Shown: one piece after another, positions 21,674 through 30,209 of the stretch | Position numbering within the stretch: the stretch's first letter is position 1 | Layout: the number at the start of each line of letters is the position of its first letter | NCBI GenBank assembly: GCA_028720105.1 | Contig: JAQYLI010000040.1 | Span: 62,001 to 126,000, forward strand | Direction of reading: 5' to 3' | DNA: 64,000 bases | Source: Oscillospiraceae bacterium | Lineage (GTDB): Bacteria; Bacillota; Clostridia; Oscillospirales; Ruminococcaceae | Notes under the pieces: generated by a model | Database searches by the model: none | Told to the model about the DNA's origin: nothing | What the model saw: only the letters and a program-made list of their open reading frames with translations | Made by a program: the position numbers and the translations under genes

Positions 21674-23107
21674 ATGAACGAAAGAAATCTCACGCTCCTT
21701 ACCGATTTTTACGAGCTGACAATGGGAAACGGCTACCTTGAAAACGGTATTGGTGACAACATCTGCTGCTTTGACCTTTATTTCAGAAAGGTTCCCGACA
21801 ACGGCGGCTTTGCGGTGATGTGCGGTCTGGAGCAGGCTATCGACTACATCAAAAATCTCCGCTTTTCCGAGGAGGATATTGAATTTTTAAGGGAAAAGAA
21901 GATTTTTTCCGAAAGATTTCTCGATTATCTTAAGAATTTTAAATTCACCTGCGATATATGGGCTGTTCCCGAGGGAACTCCCGTATTCCCCAATGAGCCG
22001 CTTATTATTGTTAAGGGTCCCGCAATCCAGGCTCAGCTTGTGGAAACTATGCTGCTTTTGTGCATAAATCATCAGAGCCTTATTGCCACAAAGGCGGCAA
22101 GGATAGTCAAGGCAGCTGACGGCAGACCCGTTATGGAATTCGGCTCAAGGCGTGCACAGGGCTTTGACGGCGCAGTTTACGGCGCAAGAGCTGCATATAT
22201 CGGCGGCTGCTGCGGAACTGCCTGCACCATTTCCGACAAGGAGATGGGCACTCCCGCTCTCGGCACTATGGCTCACAGCTGGGTGCAGATGTTCGACTCG
22301 GAGCTTGAGGCGTTCAGAGCATATGCCAAGTGCTATCCCGACTCCTGCACGCTTCTTGTGGACACATATAATGTGTTAAAATCGGGAATACCCAATGCTA
22401 TAACCGTATTTAACGAGCTAAAGGCAGCCGGTCACAAGCCCGCGGGAATACGCATTGACAGCGGAGATATCACATATCTTACCAAAAAGGCAAGGAAAAT
22501 GCTGGACGAAGCAGGTTTCCCCGAAGCGAAGATATGCATTTCCAACTCTCTTGACGAATACATCATACAAGACATTTTAAGGCAGGGTGCGAAAATTGAC
22601 AGCTTCGGTGTGGGAGAGCGGCTTATCACATCACGGAGCGAGCCTGTTTTCGGCGGCGTCTACAAGCTTACCGCCGCAGAGAAAAACGGGGAGCTTATCC
22701 CGAAGATAAAGCTTTCGGAGAATGTGACCAAAATAACCACCCCCGATTTCAAGGAGCTGTGGAGATTTTACGACAAGTCCACAGGCAAGGCTATGGCAGA
22801 CCTTATCACCTGCTACGGCGAGGAGATAGACGACAGTAAGCCCATAACCATTTTCGACCCCGACCACCCCTACAAGAAAAAGACCCTTACGGATTTCACC
22901 GCACAAAAGCTTCACATAAAGATATTTGACAAGGGCGAGTGCGTCTACACCTCCCCCACCGCCACCGAGATAAGAAGCTTTTGCGTCGCACAGCTTGACA
23001 CCCTCTGGGACGAGGTGAAGCGTTTTGAAAATCCCCACGAGTATTATGTTGACCTGTCGAAGAAGCTTTGGGACAAGAAGAACGAGCTTTTGAATGAGAT
23101 GGGGTAA
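21674..23107 (+). CDS. pncB: Nicotinate phosphoribosyltransferase
   Basis: LLTDFYELTMGNGYLEN, EFGSRRAQGFDGAVYGARAAYIGG, IRIDSGDITYL. Confidence 0.95.
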   Translation: MNERNLTLLTDFYELTMGNGYLENGIGDNICCFDLYFRKVPDNGGFAVMCGLEQAIDYIKNLRFSEEDIEFLREKKIFSERFLDYLKNFKFTCDIWAVPEGTPVFPNEPLIIVKGPAIQAQLVETMLLLCINHQSLIATKAARIVKAADGRPVMEFGSRRAQGFDGAVYGARAAYIGGCCGTACTISDKEMGTPALGTMAHSWVQMFDSELEAFRAYAKCYPDSCTLLVDTYNVLKSGIPNAITVFNELKAAGHKPAGIRIDSGDITYLTKKARKMLDEAGFPEAKICISNSLDEYIIQDILRQGAKIDSFGVGERLITSRSEPVFGGVYKLTAAEKNGELIPKIKLSENVTKITTPDFKELWRFYDKSTGKAMADLITCYGEEIDDSKPITIFDPDHPYKKKTLTDFTAQKLHIKIFDKGECVYTSPTATEIRSFCVAQLDTLWDEVKRFENPHEYYVDLSKKLWDKKNELLNEMG

Positions 23108-23126
23108 ATATATAAGATAATTTGTT

Positions 23127-23161
23127 ATTCCTCGGAGCAGATCGTTCCGAGGAATTTTTTA
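23127..23161 (+). terminator. Rho-independent terminator
   Basis: ATTCCTCGG ... CCGAGGAAT TTTTTT. Confidence 0.85.
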
Positions 23162-23400
23162 TTACAAAACGTATATTATTTTATTATATATACTATCTGT
23201 AACTATATTTATACAATCCGTAAAATTACAAATCAGTTACACATAAAGTTGAATTGGTTACAATGTAGTAACAACGTACAAATCAAAGGTTACAAAATCG
23301 TTACAATGCCTATTGAAAATGATATTATTTTGTAATATAATAAAATAAATAGAAGTCTTATGACGATAAAACGTATAATAAAGAAATAAAAAAGGAGACG

Positions 23401-24294
23401 ATGAGAATGAAAAAAACAAAACTTCTTACCGCAGGCATAGTGGCGTTATCGGCTGTTTCGGCAGTGAGCGCAGGGGCATATGCAGCAGACGTGGTGGATT
23501 TTGAAGACGGCAAATATTCCTTTGTAAGTATGAAGACCGACGATGGCGGAGACCCTTCCAACCTTTCCGTAGTTGATTTCGGCGGCTCAAAGCAGCTCAA
23601 GGTCGATGTTACCGACTGCGCAAACGTGCCCAAAGTATATTTTGACCTTAATTCAATGCTGAATGCCGATGATTTTGAGAAGGTAAAGGTCATTGAGATG
23701 GACGTTACCTTCGAGTCCAAGGACGGAGTTACGGCTCCCGGCTGGGCGGGCGGCGCAATAGGCACACAGGGTGGCGAAGCAAAGACTCCTGCCTGGGCAC
23801 AGACCGCCTGGGAATGTGGCGAATATGACAAGGCAGTTTCCGACCCTATTACCATTCAGAGAAAATTCCTTCTCTATTCCGAAAGATTGGTAAACGGCAC
23901 CGAGGGCACTCATATGATACTTATGAGATGGGGCTCCGAGGTGGATTACAATATGTATGTGGACAATATAAAGTTCCTGGACGCCGACGGAAAGGCGATC
24001 CCGCTTGAGCTGAAGGCTTCCGCAGCACCTGTTCAGACAACAGCAGCTCCCGAAGAAACAGCTGAGCCTGAGCCTGAGGATATCCCCGAGGAAACAGAAG
24101 CTCCTGCCGAGACTGAGGCAGTTCCCGAGGAGACCGAAGCTCCCGAGACTGTTTCCGAACCCGAAGAGACCAATCCCGAGAGTGATAACGAGACGACATC
24201 TTCCACTACAGGCAACCTTTCGGCATTTGCGGCAGCCAGCGCAGTGGTTCTTTCGGGCTATGCTGTTGCAATGACGCGCAGAAAGAGAAAGTAA
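23401..24294 (+). CDS. Secreted CBM-like protein with TGN sorting-like C-terminus
   Basis: Signal peptide; Trp-rich beta-domain; E/A/P/T-rich linker; SSTTGN + hydrophobic segment + RRKRK. Confidence 0.8.
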   Translation: MRMKKTKLLTAGIVALSAVSAVSAGAYAADVVDFEDGKYSFVSMKTDDGGDPSNLSVVDFGGSKQLKVDVTDCANVPKVYFDLNSMLNADDFEKVKVIEMDVTFESKDGVTAPGWAGGAIGTQGGEAKTPAWAQTAWECGEYDKAVSDPITIQRKFLLYSERLVNGTEGTHMILMRWGSEVDYNMYVDNIKFLDADGKAIPLELKASAAPVQTTAAPEETAEPEPEDIPEETEAPAETEAVPEETEAPETVSEPEETNPESDNETTSSTTGNLSAFAAASAVVLSGYAVAMTRRKRK

Positions 24295-24355
24295 ATTTGT
24301 GCAGGTTTGTAAAATATCAACAAAGCTTGCATATCATAATTGTTTAAAAAACAAA

Positions 24356-24384
24356 TTGCAACTTTTGCGAGTAAATGCTATAAT
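24356..24384 (+). promoter_or_regulatory. Sigma-A-like promoter (TTGCAA-N17-TATAAT)
   Basis: Exact 17 bp spacing upstream of the 24456 gene. Confidence 0.7.
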
Positions 24385-24455
24385 ATACCTATAATTTGCG
24401 TAACTATATTCAAGAGACAATATAAACGCGATTAAAATATGGAGGAGAAATAATT

Positions 24456-25253
24456 ATGAAAAAGCATCTTTCAAGCCTTGCTGCAATCACAGCAGCCGCA
24501 GCTCTTTGCACAACAGTATCCGCTACAGCTTCTGCAGCTGACTGGTCCCAGACCGGCTATGCAGATGGCGATCCCGCTACTGTAAACATCATTTCCACAT
24601 CTGCTGACGGCGTTGTATTCACACAGACAACCGACGGCGTAGCAGCAAAGGCTCGTATTACACTCGATCAGATCCTCGCAGATCCCGCAGACGTTTCCAA
24701 GGTTTATTCCGGTTCCTGGACAATTGTATATCACGGCCTTGCAGGCTCTGATATCCAGGGCGTAGGCGGCGGCTGCTATGCAGCTACCTGCAACTCTACT
24801 ACATACTGGATCAGCCCTGAGTTCAACGAGGACGGCACAGTAACTTGGGAAGACGAGGTTACAGTTGAGGATTCCTTCAAGTGGCTCCTTCCTTCTCAGG
24901 TTCCCACAGACGCTTCCCAGGCTGAGTTCGTATTTATGGACTGGGCAAACGCAAACCTCGTTTCCAACAATGTAACTATCGAGATCAAGGACTTCAAGAT
25001 CTTCGATAAGGACGGCAACGAGATCGCTCAGAAGGAATACAGCGCATCCGGCGCAGCAGCTGAAGAGGCTCCTGCTGAAGAAGCTCCCGCAGAGGAAGCA
25101 CCTGCAGCTGAAGAGGCTACCGCTGAGACAGAGGCAGCTCCCGCAGCTGACACAACTACTCCCGTTGCAGCAACAGGCAACACCGCAGCAGCTTCTATTG
25201 CAGCAGTAATGGCAGTAGCAGGCGCAGCAGCTCTTATTTCTAAGAGAAAGTAA
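24456..25253 (+). CDS. Secreted protein with TGN sorting-like C-terminus
   Basis: Signal peptide; EEAPAEEAPAEE linker; PVAATGN + TM + SKRK. Confidence 0.8.
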   Translation: MKKHLSSLAAITAAAALCTTVSATASAADWSQTGYADGDPATVNIISTSADGVVFTQTTDGVAAKARITLDQILADPADVSKVYSGSWTIVYHGLAGSDIQGVGGGCYAATCNSTTYWISPEFNEDGTVTWEDEVTVEDSFKWLLPSQVPTDASQAEFVFMDWANANLVSNNVTIEIKDFKIFDKDGNEIAQKEYSASGAAAEEAPAEEAPAEEAPAAEEATAETEAAPAADTTTPVAATGNTAAASIAAVMAVAGAAALISKRK

Positions 25254-25277
25254 TCTAAGATCAAAGTTAATATTTAT

Positions 25278-25333
25278 GCAGAGAATACTTTATTGGGTGA
25301 TCTCTGCATAATTCTGTTTATTTACAGAATTAT
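25278..25333 (+). repeat. Two directly abutting stem-loops between paralogous surface genes
   Basis: GCAGAGA..TCTCTGC (25278-25307) and ATAATTCTGT-ttattt-ACAGAATTAT (25308-25333). Confidence 0.75.
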
Positions 25334-25350
25334 GAAAGGAAGTTTTCACA

Positions 25351-26589
25351 ATGAATTTCAAGAAAATTGTAGCAACATTTGCAGCTGCAGCTCTTTCCGT
25401 TTCAGCTCTTTCCGTTTCGGCAATGGCTCTTTCCACAAAGGACTATCTCAAGGACGGCGTTGTATACATTAACGCTGATAAGCCCGAAGATCCTACCTGG
25501 GCAATCGACGCAGGCGTGGCTCAGACAGATGTTTACGGCGTTACATTCCACGTAACATTCGAGGGCAATGATGAATGGTACGGCGGCGGAATTGGTGCGA
25601 ACTCCAACTCCACAGGCTGGAAGTCCATTGAGTGGGGAACTAACTCCAAGGAGATCACCGCTGACGTTGAGAACAACACTATCACTTGGCTTTCCGATGC
25701 TCCCGTATTTGCAGAGACTGATGAGTATGCTCAGCTTTGGCTCCAGACCTGGACCGGTAAGGTCACAGTTAACAGTGCAGACGTTCTCGGCAAGGACGGC
25801 GTGATCCTTTCTACAGATGACGCTCCTGCAGAGACAGAGGCGCCTGCAGAGACTGAAACAGAGGCTCCCGCTGAGGAGGCTGAGGCTGAAACAGAAGCAC
25901 CCGCAGAGGAGACAGAAGCTGAAACAGAGGCTCCTGCAGAGGAGACCGAGGCTGCTCCCGTTGAGGAGACTGCAGCAGTTGATTACTCCGCTCTCACAGG
26001 CGAAGTTATCACCGATACAGAAGCAACATCTGCAGGCGCTTGGGGACAGGCTATCACCCTCACAACAGTAAAGAACGAAAACGGCGTGTTCGACCCTGCT
26101 GTTCTTACTCCCGACAAGGCTGTAGTAGTTTACTACGAGGCTGAAACAGCTCCCGAGGTTGTTCTCCAGTCATGGAGCGGCGGCGAAGGCTGGGCAAAGG
26201 TTCCCGCAAACGAGGAATTCTCCACCGACGGCGTTGCAGTATTCACATACGATTATATGACCGCTATGTACCAGAGCGAGGATTTCGTTTCTACTCTTGA
26301 TGCATTCATCGTAGGCGACACAGGTTCCGAGCTTACAGTATCCAAGGTTCTTCTCGTTGACGCAGCTTCCCTCACAGCAGGCGCTGAGTCCGATGAGGAG
26401 GTTATCGAGGACGCTGCTCCCGCTGATGTAGAGGTTGTAGAAGAGGCTCCCGCCGAGGAAGCTGTAACTGAGGCTCCCGTAGCTGATACAACAACTCCCG
26501 TTGCTTCCACAGGCAATACCGCAGCAGCTTCCATCGCAGCAGTAATGGCACTTGCAGGCGCAGCTGCTCTCATTTCCAAGAGAAAGTAA
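25351..26589 (+). CDS. Secreted two-domain CBM-like protein with TGN sorting-like C-terminus
   Basis: Signal peptide; WYGGGIGANSNSTGWKSIEWG domain, ETEAPAEE linker, second WSGGEGW domain; PVASTGN + TM + SKRK. Confidence 0.82.
   Translation: MNFKKIVATFAAAALSVSALSVSAMALSTKDYLKDGVVYINADKPEDPTWAIDAGVAQTDVYGVTFHVTFEGNDEWYGGGIGANSNSTGWKSIEWGTNSKEITADVENNTITWLSDAPVFAETDEYAQLWLQTWTGKVTVNSADVLGKDGVILSTDDAPAETEAPAETETEAPAEEAEAETEAPAEETEAETEAPAEETEAAPVEETAAVDYSALTGEVITDTEATSAGAWGQAITLTTVKNENGVFDPAVLTPDKAVVVYYEAETAPEVVLQSWSGGEGWAKVPANEEFSTDGVAVFTYDYMTAMYQSEDFVSTLDAFIVGDTGSELTVSKVLLVDAASLTAGAESDEEVIEDAAPADVEVVEEAPAEEAVTEAPVADTTTPVASTGNTAAASIAAVMALAGAAALISKRK
25819..25975 (+). repeat. Coding repeat encoding ETEAPAEE-type linker
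   Basis: Imperfect tandem repeats of gagacagaggctcctgcagag. Confidence 0.8.
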
Positions 26590-26609
26590 TTTTCTAAAAA
26601 TGCAAAATC

Positions 26610-26642
26610 AAAGCCGTTTTCTTCGGAAAGCGGCTTTTTTGT
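26610..26642 (+). terminator. Rho-independent terminator
   Basis: AAAGCCG ... CGGCTTTTTTG. Confidence 0.8.
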
Positions 26643-26776
26643 TTTATGTGTTTAAATGTGCCAAGAATGACGAATGATTATTTGTGCATTATTTACATTG
26701 AAATAAGCAAACAATAATGATATAATAATACTGCAAATAAAATTTGACGTAAATAACGTCAAGGAGGAGAATTAAA

Positions 26777-27589
26777 ATGAAATTAAAGAAAATTTTAGCA
26801 GGCTTTGTAGCTGCTGCAATGGCAGTTACAACAATGGCTGTAAGCGCATTCGCTTCTACAGTAACACTTGACAGCGAGTATGTTGGTTCCTGGGGTGCAG
26901 GTCTCTGCATTCCTAAGACTGAGCTTGAGGCTATCGGCAGTGATGTAAAGGTTACTCTCGACATCGAGACCCGCAACCTTGCAAATACTGCAGACCAGTT
27001 CCTTCTCGCTCCTATGGACTACGACAACAGCTGGACAAGAGTTACAGATCAGCTCACAAGTGACACAATGGTTGCTAAGCCTGATGGCTTTGTAGTCGTT
27101 AAGGAAGGTCAGACATCTGTTGAGTTCGTAATCACAGCTGATACAATTGCTTCTCTCGGTGACAGCGGACTTGGTTTCCAGGTTCAGAACGTTATCGTTA
27201 AGTCTGCAAACCTCGAGGCAGGTTCTCCTGAGGGCGCATACACCATCATCGAAGAGGCTGACGTAAAGGACTACTGTTTCACACCCGCTGAGGATACAGC
27301 TGCTGCTGAGGAAACAGAGGCTCCCGCTGAGGAATCTGCAGAAGAGACCGAGGCTGAGGCTGTAGAGGAAACAGCTGAAGAGGTTGAGGAGACTGAGGCT
27401 GTTGAAGAGACAGTTGAAGAGACCGAAGCTGCTCCTGCTGAGACCGAGGCTGCTCCTGCTGAGACCGAGGCTGCTCCCGCTGCTGATACAACAACAGCTC
27501 CCGCTGCTACAGGCAACACCGCTGCTGCTGCAATCGCAGTTGTAATGGTTGCTGCAGGCGCTGCTGCTCTCGTTTCCAAGAGAAAGTAA
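26777..27589 (+). CDS. Secreted protein with TGN sorting-like C-terminus
   Basis: Signal peptide; acidic ETEAAPAE repeats; APAATGN + TM + SKRK. Confidence 0.8.
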   Translation: MKLKKILAGFVAAAMAVTTMAVSAFASTVTLDSEYVGSWGAGLCIPKTELEAIGSDVKVTLDIETRNLANTADQFLLAPMDYDNSWTRVTDQLTSDTMVAKPDGFVVVKEGQTSVEFVITADTIASLGDSGLGFQVQNVIVKSANLEAGSPEGAYTIIEEADVKDYCFTPAEDTAAAEETEAPAEESAEETEAEAVEETAEEVEETEAVEETVEETEAAPAETEAAPAETEAAPAADTTTAPAATGNTAAAAIAVVMVAAGAAALVSKRK

Positions 27590-27608
27590 TCAGTACATAA
27601 AGCAAGTT

Positions 27609-27644
27609 CAGAGACGTTGTGCAATGCACAGCGTCTCTTTTTTT
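27609..27644 (+). terminator. Rho-independent terminator
   Basis: AGAGACG..CGTCTCTTTTTTT. Confidence 0.85.
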
Positions 27645-27715
27645 ACGAATAGGTAGATTTTTTTGTAAAAGTATGGTATAATAAAGAAAACTCCCGGGAA
27701 AGGAAGGTCACCAAA

Positions 27716-27937
27716 TTGGAAAACAGGCTTGAAGCCTTTGAGGAAATGCTTTCGGCGGTGATACGGAAATACACCGATACATCCGAAAAGCTTGACGCTT
27801 TAAAAGCGCAGGGCAAAAACAAGACTGCCGCATTTCGCGAGCTTCTGGGAGACAAGCTGACCTGCCGCTATATGCTTTCGCTTTATGAGCAGTATGGTCT
27901 GATAGAAAAAAACTCATTTAAGGAGAGGTCGGAATGA
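27716..27937 (+). CDS. Small hypothetical protein (73 aa, TTG start)
   Basis: RBS-like ggaaaggaagg; stop overlaps next ATG (ATGA). Confidence 0.6.
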   Translation: MENRLEAFEEMLSAVIRKYTDTSEKLDALKAQGKNKTAAFRELLGDKLTCRYMLSLYEQYGLIEKNSFKERSE

Positions 27938-28077
27938 ACTATATTTATCCCCTGATGTCACAGATACCTGCCACAGGAAATGTGGAGCAGAAAACCTATA
28001 TTATCGTCCTTGTCATAGCGGCGGTTCTGATTTTGGGAGCAATTATCGCAGGGATATTCACCAAGAAAAAAAAATAA
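27934..28077 (+). CDS. 47 aa mini-protein: short N-terminus + IPATGN + TM + KKKK
   Basis: Own translation: MNYIYPLMSQIPATGNVEQKTYIIVLVIAAVLILGAIIAGIFTKKKK; ggagagg RBS; 4 nt overlap with upstream ORF; absent from supplied ORF track. Confidence 0.75.
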   Translation: MNYIYPLMSQIPATGNVEQKTYIIVLVIAAVLILGAIIAGIFTKKKK

Positions 28078-28166
28078 TAAAATATTATTGCATTTAATCA
28101 AAATATATGATACAATATTATTAACAATTCTGCGCCAAGAGCAGAGAAAAAACGGAGGTAATTATT

Positions 28167-29432
28167 ATGGGACTTATCACAGCAGCAGTATCATCAATTT
28201 CAGGTTCTCTTGCGGACTCGTGGAAGGAAGTTATCGAGCCTGACGATATGACCGACAGCACTCTGCTTGTAAAGGGAGTAGCAATAAAACAAGGCTCCAA
28301 CAAGCGTGGAACGGAAAATGTTGTTTCCAACGGCTCCGTGATACACGTTTTCCCCAACACCCTTATGCTCCTTATTGACGGCGGCAAGATCGTTGACTAC
28401 AGCGCTCAGGAGGGCTATTATATTGTAAATAACTCCTCCTCCCCCTCTCTCTTCAACGGCGAGCTGAGCGAGACTCTGAAGGACACCTGGGAGCGCTTCA
28501 AATTTGGCGGCGCACCCTCTCAGAGACAGTATGTTTACTACATAAACACTGCCGAGATCAAGGGCATAAAGTTCGGCACACGCCAGCCCGTAAACTATTT
28601 CGACAATTTCTATAATGCAGAGCTGTTCCTCAGAGCCCACGGCTCCTACTCCATAAAGATCACCGACCCCATCAAGTTCTTTACCGAGTTTGCACCCAAG
28701 GGCACTGACAGGATCGAGATAAAGGACCTCTCCGAGCAGCTTTTCAACGAGTTTATGGACGCTCTCCAGTCCGCCATCAACCAGATGTCCGTTGACGGCG
28801 TAAGAATATCCGCAATAACATCAAAATCCAGAGAGCTTTCCAAGTATATGGCAAATACCCTTGATGCCGACTGGACAGAGCTTCGCGGAATAGAGGTCTG
28901 CTCCGTAGGAATAGCAAGCCTTTCCTACGACGACGAGAGCAAGGCTCTTATCAATATGAGAAACAAGGGCGCAATGATGTCCGACCCCACTATCAGAGAG
29001 GGCTTTGTACAGTCCTCCGTGGCACAGGGACTCCAGAGCGCAGGCTCCAACACATCAGGCGCAGGAAATGCATTTATGGCAATGAATATGGGTATGGGCG
29101 GAGCAGGCGGATTTATGAACGCCGCTTCTCAGGCAAATGCCGCTCAGATGCAGATGCAGGCACAGCAAGCACAAGTACAGCAGGCTCAGCAGGCAGCTGC
29201 AAACACCTGGAAATGCTCCTGCGGCGCAGAGAATACAGGCAATTTCTGTAATAACTGCGGCTCAAAGAAGCCTGCTCCCGCCGGCGAATGGACCTGTTCC
29301 TGCGGAACAAAGAATACAGGAAAATTCTGCGGAAACTGCGGAGCAAAAAATCCCAACGAGGAATGGACCTGCTCCTGCGGTGCAGTGAACAAGGGCAATT
29401 TCTGCAATAACTGCGGTTCCAAGAGACCATAA
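28167..29432 (+). CDS. SPFH-domain (YdjI/virion-core-like) protein with three C-terminal zinc ribbons
   Basis: SPFH-type N-terminus; three copies of W.CSCG..N.G.FC.NCG.K.P. Confidence 0.85.
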   Translation: MGLITAAVSSISGSLADSWKEVIEPDDMTDSTLLVKGVAIKQGSNKRGTENVVSNGSVIHVFPNTLMLLIDGGKIVDYSAQEGYYIVNNSSSPSLFNGELSETLKDTWERFKFGGAPSQRQYVYYINTAEIKGIKFGTRQPVNYFDNFYNAELFLRAHGSYSIKITDPIKFFTEFAPKGTDRIEIKDLSEQLFNEFMDALQSAINQMSVDGVRISAITSKSRELSKYMANTLDADWTELRGIEVCSVGIASLSYDDESKALINMRNKGAMMSDPTIREGFVQSSVAQGLQSAGSNTSGAGNAFMAMNMGMGGAGGFMNAASQANAAQMQMQAQQAQVQQAQQAAANTWKCSCGAENTGNFCNNCGSKKPAPAGEWTCSCGTKNTGKFCGNCGAKNPNEEWTCSCGAVNKGNFCNNCGSKRP

Positions 29433-29433
29433 G

Positions 29434-29521
29434 CGGGTGACGACCCACAGCGAGGTCGCGCTGTGAATTTGTACAGACCGGCAGTTTTGTCTCCGCGCCG
29501 ACAGATTTTGCGTGAGTTTGA
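29434..29521 (+). repeat. GC-rich 3' element, copy A
   Basis: CGGGTGACGACCC...CGCGCTGTGAATTT...CCGGCAG...TTTTGTCTCCGCGC; starts 1 nt after TAA. Confidence 0.75.
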
Positions 29522-29603
29522 CAGATTCGTAATTATCGGCTATACAAATTTCTTTTATTTGCCAAACCTCTGTTTTATAACGGGATATTAAATTAAAAAA
29601 GGA

Positions 29604-29645
29604 GCGGTCATCATTTGTGAAAACATTCTGATGACCGCTTTTTGA
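29604..29645 (+). terminator. Rho-independent terminator
   Basis: AGCGGTCATC ... GATGACCGCT TTTT. Confidence 0.8.
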
Positions 29646-29659
29646 AACGGGGTATAAAA

Positions 29660-30109
29660 ATGAAAGGGAAATATGAGTCTCAAAGTAAAACAGCGGGAAT
29701 AATAGTTTTAATAATAAATCTGATAATTCTTTTTCTGATAATTGACCGGCATATTCTCGTAATAATGCTGATAATAATTCCGATAGAAATATTTGGGATT
29801 TTACTTACATTTGACAAAAACGGCAGCTTTGAAGCCGATGAAAAGACAGTCAGATTTAAAAGCCGCTTTGATGATGATACTATTCTGCTATCGGATATTA
29901 TTTCCGCCGAATGTACCCCGAAGGTCGAGCATAACAGGTATCAGTCCCACGTAAGGCTTGAGCTTGAAATAGAGACAGCCTCGGGTGAAAGCTATACCTA
30001 CAGCGCAATGTCCTCGGAACTCATTGATGATATACTCATAAATTCGGATTTACTGAAAACCGAGCCGTTAATGCAGCTGTGCGAATATATAAACTGCCGC
30101 ATAGCTTGA
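29660..30109 (+). CDS. Small membrane protein, hypothetical
   Basis: Two N-terminal TM segments, RBS acgggg. Confidence 0.65.
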   Translation: MKGKYESQSKTAGIIVLIINLIILFLIIDRHILVIMLIIIPIEIFGILLTFDKNGSFEADEKTVRFKSRFDDDTILLSDIISAECTPKVEHNRYQSHVRLELEIETASGESYTYSAMSSELIDDILINSDLLKTEPLMQLCEYINCRIA

Positions 30110-30142
30110 TAGTCCGTCCATTTCCATAAAAACTAACGCAAA

Positions 30143-30178
30143 AAAGCTGCCTTTGACGCATTGGTCAAAAGCAGCTTT
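30143..30178 (-). terminator. Rho-independent terminator of lysS
   Basis: AAAGCTGC..TTTGAC..GTCAAA..GCAGCTTT with T-run on minus strand. Confidence 0.75.
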
Positions 30179-30209
30179 AATATTTTTACCGTTTCAAAGA
30201 AAAAACTTC

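Noticed and set aside
25819-25975. Possible CRISPR-like or satellite array
   Set aside because: Repeats are in frame and encode an acidic linker; no regular spacers
28167-29432. Prophage/virion core gene
   Set aside because: Some databases label SPFH/YdjI homologues virion core protein, but there are no phage genes nearby
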